64,000 bases of DNA, taken from positions 39,322 to 103,321 of the forward strand of contig JAJPIT010000110.1 in the NCBI GenBank assembly GCA_021324615.1, read 5' to 3'. This document shows, in pieces, positions 1 to 9,444 of the stretch (positions within the stretch are counted from its first letter, which is position 1; every line of letters starts with the position of its first letter). Origin of the DNA: Terriglobia bacterium (GTDB lineage Bacteria; Acidobacteriota; Terriglobia; Bryobacterales; Bryobacteraceae). The notes beneath the pieces were generated by a model, which was not told the DNA's origin, did no database searches, and saw only the letters and a program-made list of their open reading frames with translations. Both the position numbers and the translations under genes were made by a program.

Positions 1-1702
<1,702 letters not shown>

Positions 1703-1704
1703 AG

Positions 1705-1959
1705 ATGGCCGACGTCCTCCAAGTGGAGATCGCCACGCCGGAAAAGCTGGTGGCGCGGCAGCAGGCCGATTCGGTGACCATCCCCGGCAAGGATGGCTAC
1801 ATGGGAATCCTGCCGGGCCACGCGGCGCTGCTGAGCGAGCTGGGCGATGGAACGCTCGAAATCGTCTCCGGCGGGCGCAAGGAAGATTACCATATCATCG
1901 GCGGATACGTGGAGGTCCGCGATAATCATGTCCGCGTTCTGGCGGATCGCGCTGAGTAG
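1705..1959 (+). CDS. atpC: ATP synthase F1 subunit epsilon, short form without C-terminal helices
   Basis: Stalk subunit that links gamma to the c-ring. The 84 residues cover only the N-terminal beta-sandwich, with the recognisable core VTIPGKDGYMGILPGHAALL and the strand IIGGYVEVRDNHVRVLAD. Most bacterial epsilon subunits have about 130-140 residues, with a C-terminal two-helix domain that inhibits ATP hydrolysis. That domain is missing here, and no continuation is seen in another frame: the next gene's signal peptide starts inside atpC and runs on through the stop. Short epsilon subunits are known in a few phyla, so this may be a lineage trait rather than damage. The call is firm; its regulatory consequence is inference. 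Confidence 0.95.
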   Translation: MADVLQVEIATPEKLVARQQADSVTIPGKDGYMGILPGHAALLSELGDGTLEIVSGGRKEDYHIIGGYVEVRDNHVRVLADRAE

Positions 1960-2317
1960 TTTTCTGCTGGCCTCCGGCGCCCGGGCCGGCGACGACGGCT
2001 TCGCCCGATGGTGGCCGCAGTTTCAGACGGCGGTAAAATCCGGCGACGCCAGGGCGATCTCGGCGGATTCCAAATTTCCCATGCAGTGGGAACTCGGCCC
2101 GGTTCGCCAGGTGCAGAGCCAAGCCGAATTCATCGCGCGATTTCACAAGCTATTTACCGCCGATATGACCCGCGCCGTCGCCGCCGAAAAGCCGGTCCGG
2201 ATTCCGGAAGGCTACATGATCACCTGGCATGCGCGCGGCAACGAGTACGCGTTCTATTTTCATGCGGCGGCGGGCGGCGGTTTTGCGCTGGCCGGATTGT
2301 CCGAAGGCCCTCCTTAG
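1928..2317 (+). CDS. Small exported protein of unknown function
   Basis: A 129-residue protein starting at ATG 1928, which lies inside the last 32 bases of atpC, in another frame. The N-terminus MSAFWRIALSSFLLASGARA is a clear signal peptide with an AxA-type cleavage site before GDDGF. The mature part has about 109 residues and mixed alpha/beta character (FPMQWELGPVRQV, ITWHARGNEYAFYFHAA), suggestive of a small SnoaL/NTF2-like or similar fold, though I cannot assign a family. The overlap suggests coupling to the ATP synthase operon for expression only, since the product should be exported to the periplasm. Confidence 0.7.
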   Translation: MSAFWRIALSSFLLASGARAGDDGFARWWPQFQTAVKSGDARAISADSKFPMQWELGPVRQVQSQAEFIARFHKLFTADMTRAVAAEKPVRIPEGYMITWHARGNEYAFYFHAAAGGGFALAGLSEGPP

Positions 2318-2409
2318 AACCTTCGTACCTTTTTCCCCCTAGACCGCGTACTGCTCCTGGGAAGCTGTGGTAAAATTCCCGGAAAGTACCGTAGTCGGAG
2401 GTATTGAAG

Positions 2410-3048
2410 ATGCGTAGATTCTTGTTTTGTGCTCTTCTTGCGGGGCTTCTGGGAGCCGGTCTGCGCGCCGCGCCGGTTTGCACGCCCGGGTCCGGCATCT
2501 GGAATGAGGGCGATGATGGCGAAGGCGATGCGGGCCCCACGCTGGCCTCGGCGAATAACACGATCGGCACGAATCCGCTGACTGAGATCTGTGGGAAACT
2601 GCCCGATGCCAACGTCGATATGTACGCGATCATGATCACGGGCTCGCCGTTTACCGCCGTCGCGACCGGCGCGGCGGTTAATGGGCTTTCGGAGCCGACG
2701 TTGTACCTTTTCGATTCGGCCGGCCACGGCCTGGATGCGGCCTTCAATAATTCGGGAACCGCCTCGCTGACGGTGACCGGATTGACGGCCGGGCTCTACT
2801 ATCTGGCGCTGGCTTCGGAGAACCGCGATCCGCAAAACGCCAGCCATCAACTGATCTTCGGCACGAGCACCACGCCGGTGGTGTCCGATACGGTGCTCAA
2901 GAGCTGGACGGGCACCGGGGATTCCAGCGGCAACTACGTCATAACGCTCCGGGATGCGGGATTCGCGAACCTGCCCGAGCCGGGGACTTTCGCGCTGATC
3001 GGCGTAAGCCTCGGTCTGGTGGGCTTGGTCCGCAAACGCGCGCGCTAG
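2410..3048 (+). CDS. PEP-CTERM sorting-domain protein with PPC-like domain
   Basis: An exported 212-residue protein. ATG 2410 is preceded by GGAGG at 2397-2401 and a -10-like TAAAAT at 2371-2376, better than the TTG two codons earlier. Residues 1-20 form a signal peptide (MRRFLFCALLAGLLGAGLRA). The middle part (about 40-150) resembles a bacterial pre-peptidase C-terminal beta-sandwich (VDMYAIMITGSPFTAVATGA, then GLTAGLYYLALA). The C-terminus has the PEP-CTERM signal: the tripeptide PEP in LPEPGTFALIG, a hydrophobic helix and the basic tail RKRAR. Known family members are processed by an exosortase and associated with the envelope or exopolysaccharide; no exosortase is seen here. Its stop codon shares the bases CTAG with that of convergent lpxI. 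Confidence 0.85.
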   Translation: MRRFLFCALLAGLLGAGLRAAPVCTPGSGIWNEGDDGEGDAGPTLASANNTIGTNPLTEICGKLPDANVDMYAIMITGSPFTAVATGAAVNGLSEPTLYLFDSAGHGLDAAFNNSGTASLTVTGLTAGLYYLALASENRDPQNASHQLIFGTSTTPVVSDTVLKSWTGTGDSSGNYVITLRDAGFANLPEPGTFALIGVSLGLVGLVRKRAR

Positions 3049-3860
3049 TCCGGAGCCGGTTGGCGCGCAAGGATCGCGATTTGCGCTTCGTTGGCGCGCG
3101 CGATCATCTCCTCGCGGTCGATCAACAACGTGCGGCCGGCGTCGACGGCCAGCGCGGTGGTGCCGGTCTCGCGCATGACCTGGATGGTTTGCGGGCCGAT
3201 CACCGGAACGTCGAACCGCAGGTGCTGGCGGCGCTGTGACCCCTTCACCAGCCGCAGCGGTTTTCCTTCTGAAAGCGACCGGGCGCGGCGCAGCATGGCG
3301 TCGGTTCCCTCCATCGCCTCGACGGCGACGCAGGCCCGTTCGGCAATGGCGACGCTTTGTCCGATGTCGAGCGAGGCCAGCGCGGCGGCAATCTTGCGGC
3401 CGTAATCGAGATCCCGCATCTCCTCGCCGGTGGGCTTCCGGCGGCTTAAAACTCCTTGCGGCGCGAGCAGATCTTTGAGCAACAGCGTGGAGTCGGCGAG
3501 CTCGATTCCCTCTTCGGCCAGCACGCGCGCGACGCCGCCGATCAGGCTCTCGGTGTTTTTCGTTTCAAGCGAAGCCAGCAGCTTCAACAGCCGCCAGTCC
3601 GGCACGATCGCGGAAAAAATTTTCGCGTGCTTCACTTGCCCGCACATCATCACCTGGGTGATGTTTTCGCGGTGGCAGATCTCGATCAGCCGGGAGAGCG
3701 CGCCCAGCGAGATCCAATAACAACGCGCCGCCAGAGGCTCGATTTCGGGCGCGGCTTGTTCCTGGATCGCGATGGCGACGATCTCGATACCGGCCTTCCG
3801 CGCCGCCTCGAGCGCGAGCACGGGAAAACGGCCGCTGCCGGCGATCAAACCCAGCGGCAT
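3045..3860 (-). CDS. lpxI: UDP-2,3-diacylglucosamine pyrophosphatase LpxI
   Basis: Lipid A pathway enzyme that cleaves UDP-2,3-diacylglucosamine to lipid X and UMP. The 271 residues and the N-terminus MPLGLIAGSGRFPVLALEAA match the LpxI (former DUF1009) family, as do the segments VMMCGQVKHAKIF and LKDLLAPQGVL. LpxI replaces LpxH in alphaproteobacteria and several other phyla. It is the last gene of the fabZ-lpxA-lpxI operon and starts one base after the end of lpxA, so translational coupling is likely. The neighbours fit the assignment very well. Confidence 0.95.
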   Translation of the reverse strand: MPLGLIAGSGRFPVLALEAARKAGIEIVAIAIQEQAAPEIEPLAARCYWISLGALSRLIEICHRENITQVMMCGQVKHAKIFSAIVPDWRLLKLLASLETKNTESLIGGVARVLAEEGIELADSTLLLKDLLAPQGVLSRRKPTGEEMRDLDYGRKIAAALASLDIGQSVAIAERACVAVEAMEGTDAMLRRARSLSEGKPLRLVKGSQRRQHLRFDVPVIGPQTIQVMRETGTTALAVDAGRTLLIDREEMIARANEAQIAILARQPAPD

Positions 3861-3861
3861 T

Positions 3862-4638
3862 TTACTTGACGAATCCGCGCTCGCTCGAGCGGATGAAGCG
3901 GATCAGCTCGTCGAGCTCGGGCGACGGCTCGATCTCCGCGGCAATTCTTTCGAGCGCCTGGGTGGTGTTCAAGCCGCTGTGCGTCAGCAGCCGGAAGGCC
4001 TTGTGCAGCGCGTCGATGGTGGCGGGCGCGAAGCCGCGGCGCTTGAGCCCGGTGACGTTCGCTCCGAAGACGCGCGCCTCGCGTTCGGTCACCGTGGTGG
4101 AAAACGGAAGCACGTCGCGGGTGATGACGCTGTAGCCGCCGATGAAGGCGTGGCGGCCGACGCGGCAGAATTGATGAACGCCGCTGGAGGCGCCCACGAT
4201 TCCCCAGTCCTCGACCACCACATGGCCGCCGAGCGTCGCGGCGTGCGATATCACGGTATGGCTGCCGATGCGGGTATCGTGCGCCACATGAACATAGGTC
4301 ATCAGCAGATTATCGTCGCCGATGGAGGTGAGCATCCCGCCGCCTTCTGTGCCCCGATGAATGGTCACGAACTCGCGAATCTGATTCCGGTGGCCGATGC
4401 GAGTCCGCGAGGGCTCGCCGCGATATTTCAGATCCTGCGAAGCGACGCCGACGGTGGAATACGGGAAAAAGACGTTGTCTTCGCCGATTTCGAGATCGCC
4501 GTCCAGGAACACGTGGGCCAGGATCCGGGTGCGCGCGCCGATGGAAACCTTTGGGCCGATCAGGCAGTAGGGGCCGATCTCGGCCGACTCCGCGATCTTC
4601 GCGCCGGGCTGTACGATGGCGGTGGGATGAATCGGCAT
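3862..4638 (-). CDS. lpxA: Acyl-ACP--UDP-N-acetylglucosamine O-acyltransferase LpxA
   Basis: First committed step of lipid A synthesis, transferring a 3-hydroxyacyl chain from ACP to UDP-GlcNAc in the cytoplasm. The 258 residues show the hexapeptide repeats of a left-handed beta-helix from the N-terminus (IHPTAIV, IGPYCLIGPKVSIG). The family motif HVAHD lies at 117-121, so His120 corresponds to the catalytic base of the E. coli enzyme, followed by GVHQFCRVGRHAFIGG. The C-terminal helical bundle (about 195-258) is complete. It starts two bases after fabZ ends, and lpxI follows directly. Confidence 0.97.
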   Translation of the reverse strand: MPIHPTAIVQPGAKIAESAEIGPYCLIGPKVSIGARTRILAHVFLDGDLEIGEDNVFFPYSTVGVASQDLKYRGEPSRTRIGHRNQIREFVTIHRGTEGGGMLTSIGDDNLLMTYVHVAHDTRIGSHTVISHAATLGGHVVVEDWGIVGASSGVHQFCRVGRHAFIGGYSVITRDVLPFSTTVTEREARVFGANVTGLKRRGFAPATIDALHKAFRLLTHSGLNTTQALERIAAEIEPSPELDELIRFIRSSERGFVK

Positions 4639-4640
4639 CG

Positions 4641-5084
4641 CTACGGATCAGCGCGGTCAGCGAGCTTGCAGAGCATCGTCGCCTCGGCGGCCACCGCGCC
4701 GTCAATCGAAGCCGTGCCGAACATTTTGGCGATGGTCGCCTTGCGCCTGGCGACCTTCATTTCGATGCGGAGCTGATCGCCGGGCCTCACCGGTCTGCGG
4801 AATTTCGCCTCTTCCACCGAGGCCAGCAGGACCAGTTTATTCTGGCGGTCCGGAATCTGGCTCAACACCAGCACGCCCGCCACCTGCGCCATGGCTTCCA
4901 CGATCAAAACGCCCGGCATCACCGGAAAATCCGGGAAGTGGCCGATGAAAAACGGCTCGTTTACGGTGACGTTCTTGATGCCGACGATGCGCTCCGGTTC
5001 CAGTTCGTCGATGCGGTCGACCAGCAGAAACGGATAGCGGTGCGGCAGGATCGCGCGGATCCCCTGGATATCCATGACTGGCAT
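4641..5084 (-). CDS. fabZ: 3-hydroxyacyl-ACP dehydratase FabZ
   Basis: Dehydrates beta-hydroxyacyl-ACP in fatty acid elongation and draws on the same 3-hydroxyacyl-ACP pool as LpxA, hence the shared operon. The 147 residues form a single hot-dog domain. The active-site signature GHFPDFPVMPGVLIVEAMAQ contains His49 and Glu63, the family's catalytic pair. The N-terminus IRAILPHRYPFLLVDRI is typical. The promoter-like TATAAT on the minus strand (5102-5097) lies only 12 bases upstream of the ATG, so the leader must be very short. It is divergent from the M20 peptidase gene at 5108. Confidence 0.97.
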   Translation of the reverse strand: MPVMDIQGIRAILPHRYPFLLVDRIDELEPERIVGIKNVTVNEPFFIGHFPDFPVMPGVLIVEAMAQVAGVLVLSQIPDRQNKLVLLASVEEAKFRRPVRPGDQLRIEMKVARRKATIAKMFGTASIDGAVAAEATMLCKLADRADP

Positions 5085-5095
5085 GGGTGTCCCGT

Positions 5096-5102
5096 TATTA
5101 TA
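5096..5102. promoter_or_regulatory. Symmetric -10 element for divergent fabZ and M20 peptidase genes
   Basis: The bases TATTATA (5096-5102) read as TATTAT on the plus strand (5096-5101) and TATAAT on the minus strand (5102-5097). The only 23 bases between the two start codons (5084 and 5108) contain this element, so it is the obvious candidate -10 box for both genes. No clear -35 boxes are seen. This is a sequence reading, not a mapped promoter. Confidence 0.55.
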
Positions 5103-5107
5103 GCAAC

Positions 5108-6247
5108 GTGGATCCCTTTCTTCGTTACGCGCGGCAAAAACAGAACGATATCGTTGCGTTGCTTCGGGAACTGGTTGAGTGCGAATCGCCCAGCGATGAT
5201 CCGGGTTCGGTGAATCGTTTCACCGAGCTGCTGGCCGACCGCGCGCGCGGCATCGCCCGGGTGCGGAGATTTCCCGGCGGCGCCTTCGGCCGGCACCTGC
5301 GGATGGAGTTTTCCCTGCCGGGCAGGGAGCGCAGCGGCCAGATCCTGGCGCTCGGGCACTCCGACACGGTCTGGCCGCTGGGCACGCTGAAATCCATGCC
5401 ATTCCGCAACTCCGGCGGGCGGCTGTGGGGGCCCGGCGTACTCGATATGAAGTCGGGGCTCGCCCTTTTCCTGTTCGCCATGCGTGCGCTGCGCGATTTG
5501 GATGTGCCGGTGAAGCGCAAGGTGGTGTTGCAGGTCAACTCTGATGAGGAAGCCGGCAGCCCATCCTCCCGCGCGCTCACCGAAGAAGCCGCACAGGCGA
5601 GCTGCGCGGTGCTAGTGCTCGAACCCGGCACCGGACGGGAAGGCCGTTTGAAAACCGCACGGAAAGGCGTGGGCCATTACACCGTGCTGGTGCGCGGCCG
5701 CGCCTCGCACGCCGGCGTCGATTTTTCCAGCGGCGCCAACGCCATTGTCGAGATGTCGCGCCAGCTTCAAAAAATCGCCGGATTCACCCGCTTGGACCGC
5801 GGCGTGACCGTCAGCCCCGGAGTGGTGCGCGGCGGAACGCGCAGCAATGTGGTGCCCGCCGAATGCCGCGCCGAGATCGACGTCCGCGCGCCGCGGCGCC
5901 GCGATCAAATTTATCTGGAGCGCGCCTTCGCCTCCTTGAAGCCGTTCGATAAGCGCTGCGCGATTGAAGTCACCGGCGGGTTGAATCGCCCGCCGATGGA
6001 GCGCTCCGCGGGCGTCCGCAAATTGTTCCGCATCGCGAGCGCGCTGGCTTCCGAGCTGGGCGTCGCTCTGGAAGAATCCTCCACCGGCGGAGGATCGGAC
6101 GGAAATTTCACGGCCGCGCTGGGAGTGCCGACGCTCGATGGGCTGGGCGGCGTGGGCGAAGGCGCGCACGCGCTGAATGAGAGCATTCTGATTGATCGGA
6201 TCGCCGACCGAACGGCGCTCTTGGCCAAGATGGTCGCGGCGCTTTGA
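5108..6247 (+). CDS. M20 family metallopeptidase (carboxypeptidase G2-like)
   Basis: Zinc-dependent amidohydrolase or carboxypeptidase of the ArgE/DapE/ACY1/CPG2 group, 379 residues from GTG 5108. Metal-site motifs are present: LALGHSDTVWPLG (His and Asp), the bridging aspartate region GPGVLDMKSG, and the catalytic pair in NSDEEAGS. The dimerisation domain lies in the middle (GHYTVLVRGRASHAG). A late histidine is in the C-terminal GEGAHALNE segment. An alternative GTG at 5087 exists, but a -10-like TATTAT at 5096-5101 would place the transcription start close to 5108, favouring the shorter form. The substrate cannot be told from sequence; a cytoplasmic dipeptide or N-acyl amino acid is plausible. 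Confidence 0.88.
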   Translation: MDPFLRYARQKQNDIVALLRELVECESPSDDPGSVNRFTELLADRARGIARVRRFPGGAFGRHLRMEFSLPGRERSGQILALGHSDTVWPLGTLKSMPFRNSGGRLWGPGVLDMKSGLALFLFAMRALRDLDVPVKRKVVLQVNSDEEAGSPSSRALTEEAAQASCAVLVLEPGTGREGRLKTARKGVGHYTVLVRGRASHAGVDFSSGANAIVEMSRQLQKIAGFTRLDRGVTVSPGVVRGGTRSNVVPAECRAEIDVRAPRRRDQIYLERAFASLKPFDKRCAIEVTGGLNRPPMERSAGVRKLFRIASALASELGVALEESSTGGGSDGNFTAALGVPTLDGLGGVGEGAHALNESILIDRIADRTALLAKMVAAL

Positions 6248-6256
6248 CGGGGCCCG

Positions 6257-6925
6257 CTATCTTTGGAGCGAAACCTCCAGCCCGATCCGGTCTTCCAGGA
6301 TCTCCACGGAGCGAAACGGGGTGCGCGCCGCCATCTGCTCAAACGCTTCTTTGGTATAAGCTCGCTTGAGCAAGAGGTGGCGAAAAATCAATTTCGTCAC
6401 AAATGTGTTGACCGGACCGAGCCGCATCTGCCCGACCGCTTCGTCGAGGGAGCGCCGGGAGGCGTTCCTGCGCAGATCAATAATCAGCGCGCCGCCGCCC
6501 GGCGCCAGCACGCGATGCATTTCCTTCAGCGCGGCAACGGGCCGGGCGAAGTTCTTGAAGGCGGCGCGGCAAAGCAGAAAATCGAAGCTTTCATCATCAA
6601 ACGGCATTTGCGACGCGTCGCCGCGCTGGAAATCGACGGGGACGCCGGCCGCGGCCGCGTTGCGCGAGGCGATCTCGACGAAGGTCCTGCTGATATCCAG
6701 GCCGGTGATGCGGTAGCCGCCGATCTTGGCCAGTTCGATGGCGAAATAGCCGGGTCCGGGAGCGACTTCCAGCACGCGTCTGCCGCGCGGCAGCTCGTCG
6801 GCGATGCGGCGGGCCAGAGCGCGGAAATGATCGATCGATTTGAGTGTGGTGGAGGCATACCAGCGCGCGGCCGCGCCTTCCATGCCCATCCCTTTGTACC
6901 CCTTGTGAGTTTCGGTTTGCGTCAT
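6257..6925 (-). CDS. Class I SAM-dependent methyltransferase
   Basis: A 222-residue methyltransferase of the Methyltransf_11 type. The SAM-binding motif I is VLEVAPGPGYFAIELA, with the acidic end of strand 2 in ITGLDIS, then GDASQMPFDDESFDFLLCRA and a post-motif region VLAPGGGALIIDLRR. The frame stays open far upstream, but ATG 6925 (MTQTETHKG) has a GGAG site about 9 bases before it and gives the normal domain length. It is convergent with the M20 gene and divergent from the S9 peptidase. No neighbour indicates the substrate. Confidence 0.85.
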   Translation of the reverse strand: MTQTETHKGYKGMGMEGAAARWYASTTLKSIDHFRALARRIADELPRGRRVLEVAPGPGYFAIELAKIGGYRITGLDISRTFVEIASRNAAAAGVPVDFQRGDASQMPFDDESFDFLLCRAAFKNFARPVAALKEMHRVLAPGGGALIIDLRRNASRRSLDEAVGQMRLGPVNTFVTKLIFRHLLLKRAYTKEAFEQMAARTPFRSVEILEDRIGLEVSLQR

Positions 6926-7063
6926 GGTTGCTGCTCCGTGAGTCCAGGCTAAGGCGGCCGCGGAAGCGGCGACAGGCCGAATCGGCGAATCGACGGGGCG
7001 GATCGGCGAGCGGCGCCGCCCGGCGCGCCTAAATTCCGCTCCGGGCGATAGAATAGCTAGGAA

Positions 7064-9361
7064 ATGTCTGCAAAATGCCTGCTTTTGTTCGCTCTTCCCC
7101 TGGCCGCGCAGAAACTCTCGACGGCGGACTACGCGCATGCCGAGCAGTTCATGCCGTATAACGTGAACCCGCTGGTCTATCACTCCCTCGCGCGGCCGTC
7201 CTGGATCGACGACGGGCATTTCTGGTATCGCACGACCACGCCGGAAGGAACAGAGTTCATCCTGGTGACGGCGGCGACGGGCGCCAAAGCTCCGGCCTTC
7301 GACCACGCGAAGATCGCGGCCGCGCTTTCGGCTGCCACCGGCAAAAGCTATGACGCGCATCATCTGCCGTTCACCGATCTGGAGTGGAGCGAGGGAGCGA
7401 TCACGGTAACGGTCGATCGCGGGCGCTGGAAATGCGATCTGGCCGGAACCCGCTGCGCAAGCGACGGCGCCCGCCGCGGCGGCCGCGGGGGAAATGAATC
7501 GATTTCGCCGGATAAGAAGCGCGCCGTTTTCATTCGCGATAACAACTTGTGGTCGCGGGATCTGGCCAGCGGCAAGGAAACGCAGCTTACCACCGACGGC
7601 GAAAAGGATTTCGGATACGCCACCGACAATGCCGGATGGGCCTCGAGCGACCGGCCGATTGTGTTGTGGTCGCCCGACTCGAAAAAGATCGCGACCTACC
7701 AACAGGATCAACGCGGCGTCGGCGAGATGTATCTGGTGAGCACGAAGGTGGGTCATCCGGAGTTGAAGGCGTGGAAGTATCCGCTGCCGGGCGACGCAGT
7801 TGTGACCACGATCCAGCGCGTGGTGATCGATGTGGCCGATCCGCACACGGTCCGCTTCAAAATGCCGCCGGACCAGCACCGCTCCACGCTCTGCGATAAC
7901 ATCGCCTGCCGCGGCGGCGAGTGGAGCGATGTGGAATGGAGCCCGGACGCTGCGCGGGTGGCTTTCGTTTCCACCTCGCGCGATCACAAGGAGGAAAAGT
8001 TCAGGATCGCCGATGCCGCCACCGGCGAGGTTCGCGATGTGCTCGAAGAGAAAGTGGCGACCTTTTACGAATCGGGAAACGGCCGCGTGAACTGGAGGTA
8101 TCTGGCGGCGTCGAACGAGCTCATCTGGTTTTCCGAGCGCTCCGGCTGGGGCCAGCTTTATCTTTATGACGCCAACACGGGAAAGCTGAAAAACCAGATC
8201 ACCTCCGGCGAAGGCAATGTGACCCAGCTTCTGCGCGTCGATGAAAAGAACCGGATCGTGTATTTTCTCGCCGTGGGCCGCGAAAAGGGGCGCGATCCGT
8301 ACTTTGTCCACTTCTATCGCGCGGGATTCGACGGCAGGAACCTTAAATTGCTCACGCCGGAGGACGCCAATCACGAGATTTCGCTCTCGCCTGCGGGGGA
8401 CTTCTTCGTGGACAGCTACTCGAGGCCGGATGTGCCGCCGGTCGCGGTTCTTCGCGATCTGGAGGGCAGGCTGATCGCGACGCTCGAACGGGCCGACATT
8501 TCCCGGCTGGAGCAGACCGGCTGGAAGCCGCCGATTCCCTTCACGGTGAAGGCTCGCGACGGCGTGACTGATCTCTACGGCCTGATGTTCCGTCCGGTGA
8601 ATTTCGACGAACACAAAAAATATCCGATCATCAATCACATTTATCCGGGTCCGCAGACCGGCAGCGTCGGAAGCCGCAGTTTCGCGGCGGCGCGCGGCGA
8701 CTGCCAGTCGCTGGCCGAGCTCGGATTCGTTGTCGTCGAAATTGACGGCATGGGAACGCCGTGGCGATCGAAGAAGTTTCACGAAGCCTACTTCGGCAAC
8801 CTCGGCGACAACACGCTGCCGGATCAGGTGGCGGGGATGAAGCAGCTAGCCGAAAGATATTCGTGGATCGACCTGGATCGTGCGGGAATCTACGGCCACT
8901 CCGGCGGCGGTTACGCCACCGCCGACGCGATGTTCCGCTATCCGGATTTTTTCAAGGTCGGAGTCTCCGAGGCCGGCAATCACGACAATCGCGATTATGA
9001 GGACGATTGGGGCGAAAAATGGCAGGGATTGCTGCAAACCAATCCCGACGGTACGACCAATTACGACAATCAGGCGAACCAGTTGATTGCGAAAAACCTG
9101 AAGGGCCACCTGCTGCTGGCGCACGGCACCATGGATAATAATGTTCAGCCCTACAACACTCTGCTGGTGGTGAACGAACTGATCAAAGCCAACAAGGATT
9201 TCGATCTACTGCTGCTGCCGAACCGCAATCACGGCTTCGGCAATGAGCCGTACATGGTGCGCCGGCGCTGGGATTATTTCGTCCGCTATCTGCTGGGCGC
9301 CGAGCCGCCGCCGGGCTACCAGTTGCGGCCGCCGGCCGAGCCGACCGGGCCTCCGCGCTAG
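7064..9361 (+). CDS. S9 family peptidase, dipeptidyl peptidase IV type
   Basis: Secreted or periplasmic prolyl peptidase, 765 residues with a short hydrophobic N-terminus (MSAKCLLLFALPLAAQ). Residues about 60-500 form the DPPIV N-terminal beta-propeller; the C-terminal alpha/beta-hydrolase carries the triad Ser613 in GHSGGGY, Asp691 in GTMDNNVQP and His723 in NRNHGFG. The segment GRNLKLLTPEDANHEISLSP is typical of the propeller. A -10-like TAGAAT at 7049-7054 is only 9 bases upstream of the ATG, so the transcript may have almost no leader. Such enzymes are abundant in Acidobacteriota and are thought to serve peptide scavenging. Confidence 0.93.
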   Translation: MSAKCLLLFALPLAAQKLSTADYAHAEQFMPYNVNPLVYHSLARPSWIDDGHFWYRTTTPEGTEFILVTAATGAKAPAFDHAKIAAALSAATGKSYDAHHLPFTDLEWSEGAITVTVDRGRWKCDLAGTRCASDGARRGGRGGNESISPDKKRAVFIRDNNLWSRDLASGKETQLTTDGEKDFGYATDNAGWASSDRPIVLWSPDSKKIATYQQDQRGVGEMYLVSTKVGHPELKAWKYPLPGDAVVTTIQRVVIDVADPHTVRFKMPPDQHRSTLCDNIACRGGEWSDVEWSPDAARVAFVSTSRDHKEEKFRIADAATGEVRDVLEEKVATFYESGNGRVNWRYLAASNELIWFSERSGWGQLYLYDANTGKLKNQITSGEGNVTQLLRVDEKNRIVYFLAVGREKGRDPYFVHFYRAGFDGRNLKLLTPEDANHEISLSPAGDFFVDSYSRPDVPPVAVLRDLEGRLIATLERADISRLEQTGWKPPIPFTVKARDGVTDLYGLMFRPVNFDEHKKYPIINHIYPGPQTGSVGSRSFAAARGDCQSLAELGFVVVEIDGMGTPWRSKKFHEAYFGNLGDNTLPDQVAGMKQLAERYSWIDLDRAGIYGHSGGGYATADAMFRYPDFFKVGVSEAGNHDNRDYEDDWGEKWQGLLQTNPDGTTNYDNQANQLIAKNLKGHLLLAHGTMDNNVQPYNTLLVVNELIKANKDFDLLLLPNRNHGFGNEPYMVRRRWDYFVRYLLGAEPPPGYQLRPPAEPTGPPR

Positions 9362-9444
9362 CAGGGCGAGTCTCGTGAGGAACCGCGGCCCGGAAGCCTG
9401 CGCGGCTGCGCGTAGCCGTTTCCTCGAATCTCAGCGAACGGAGT

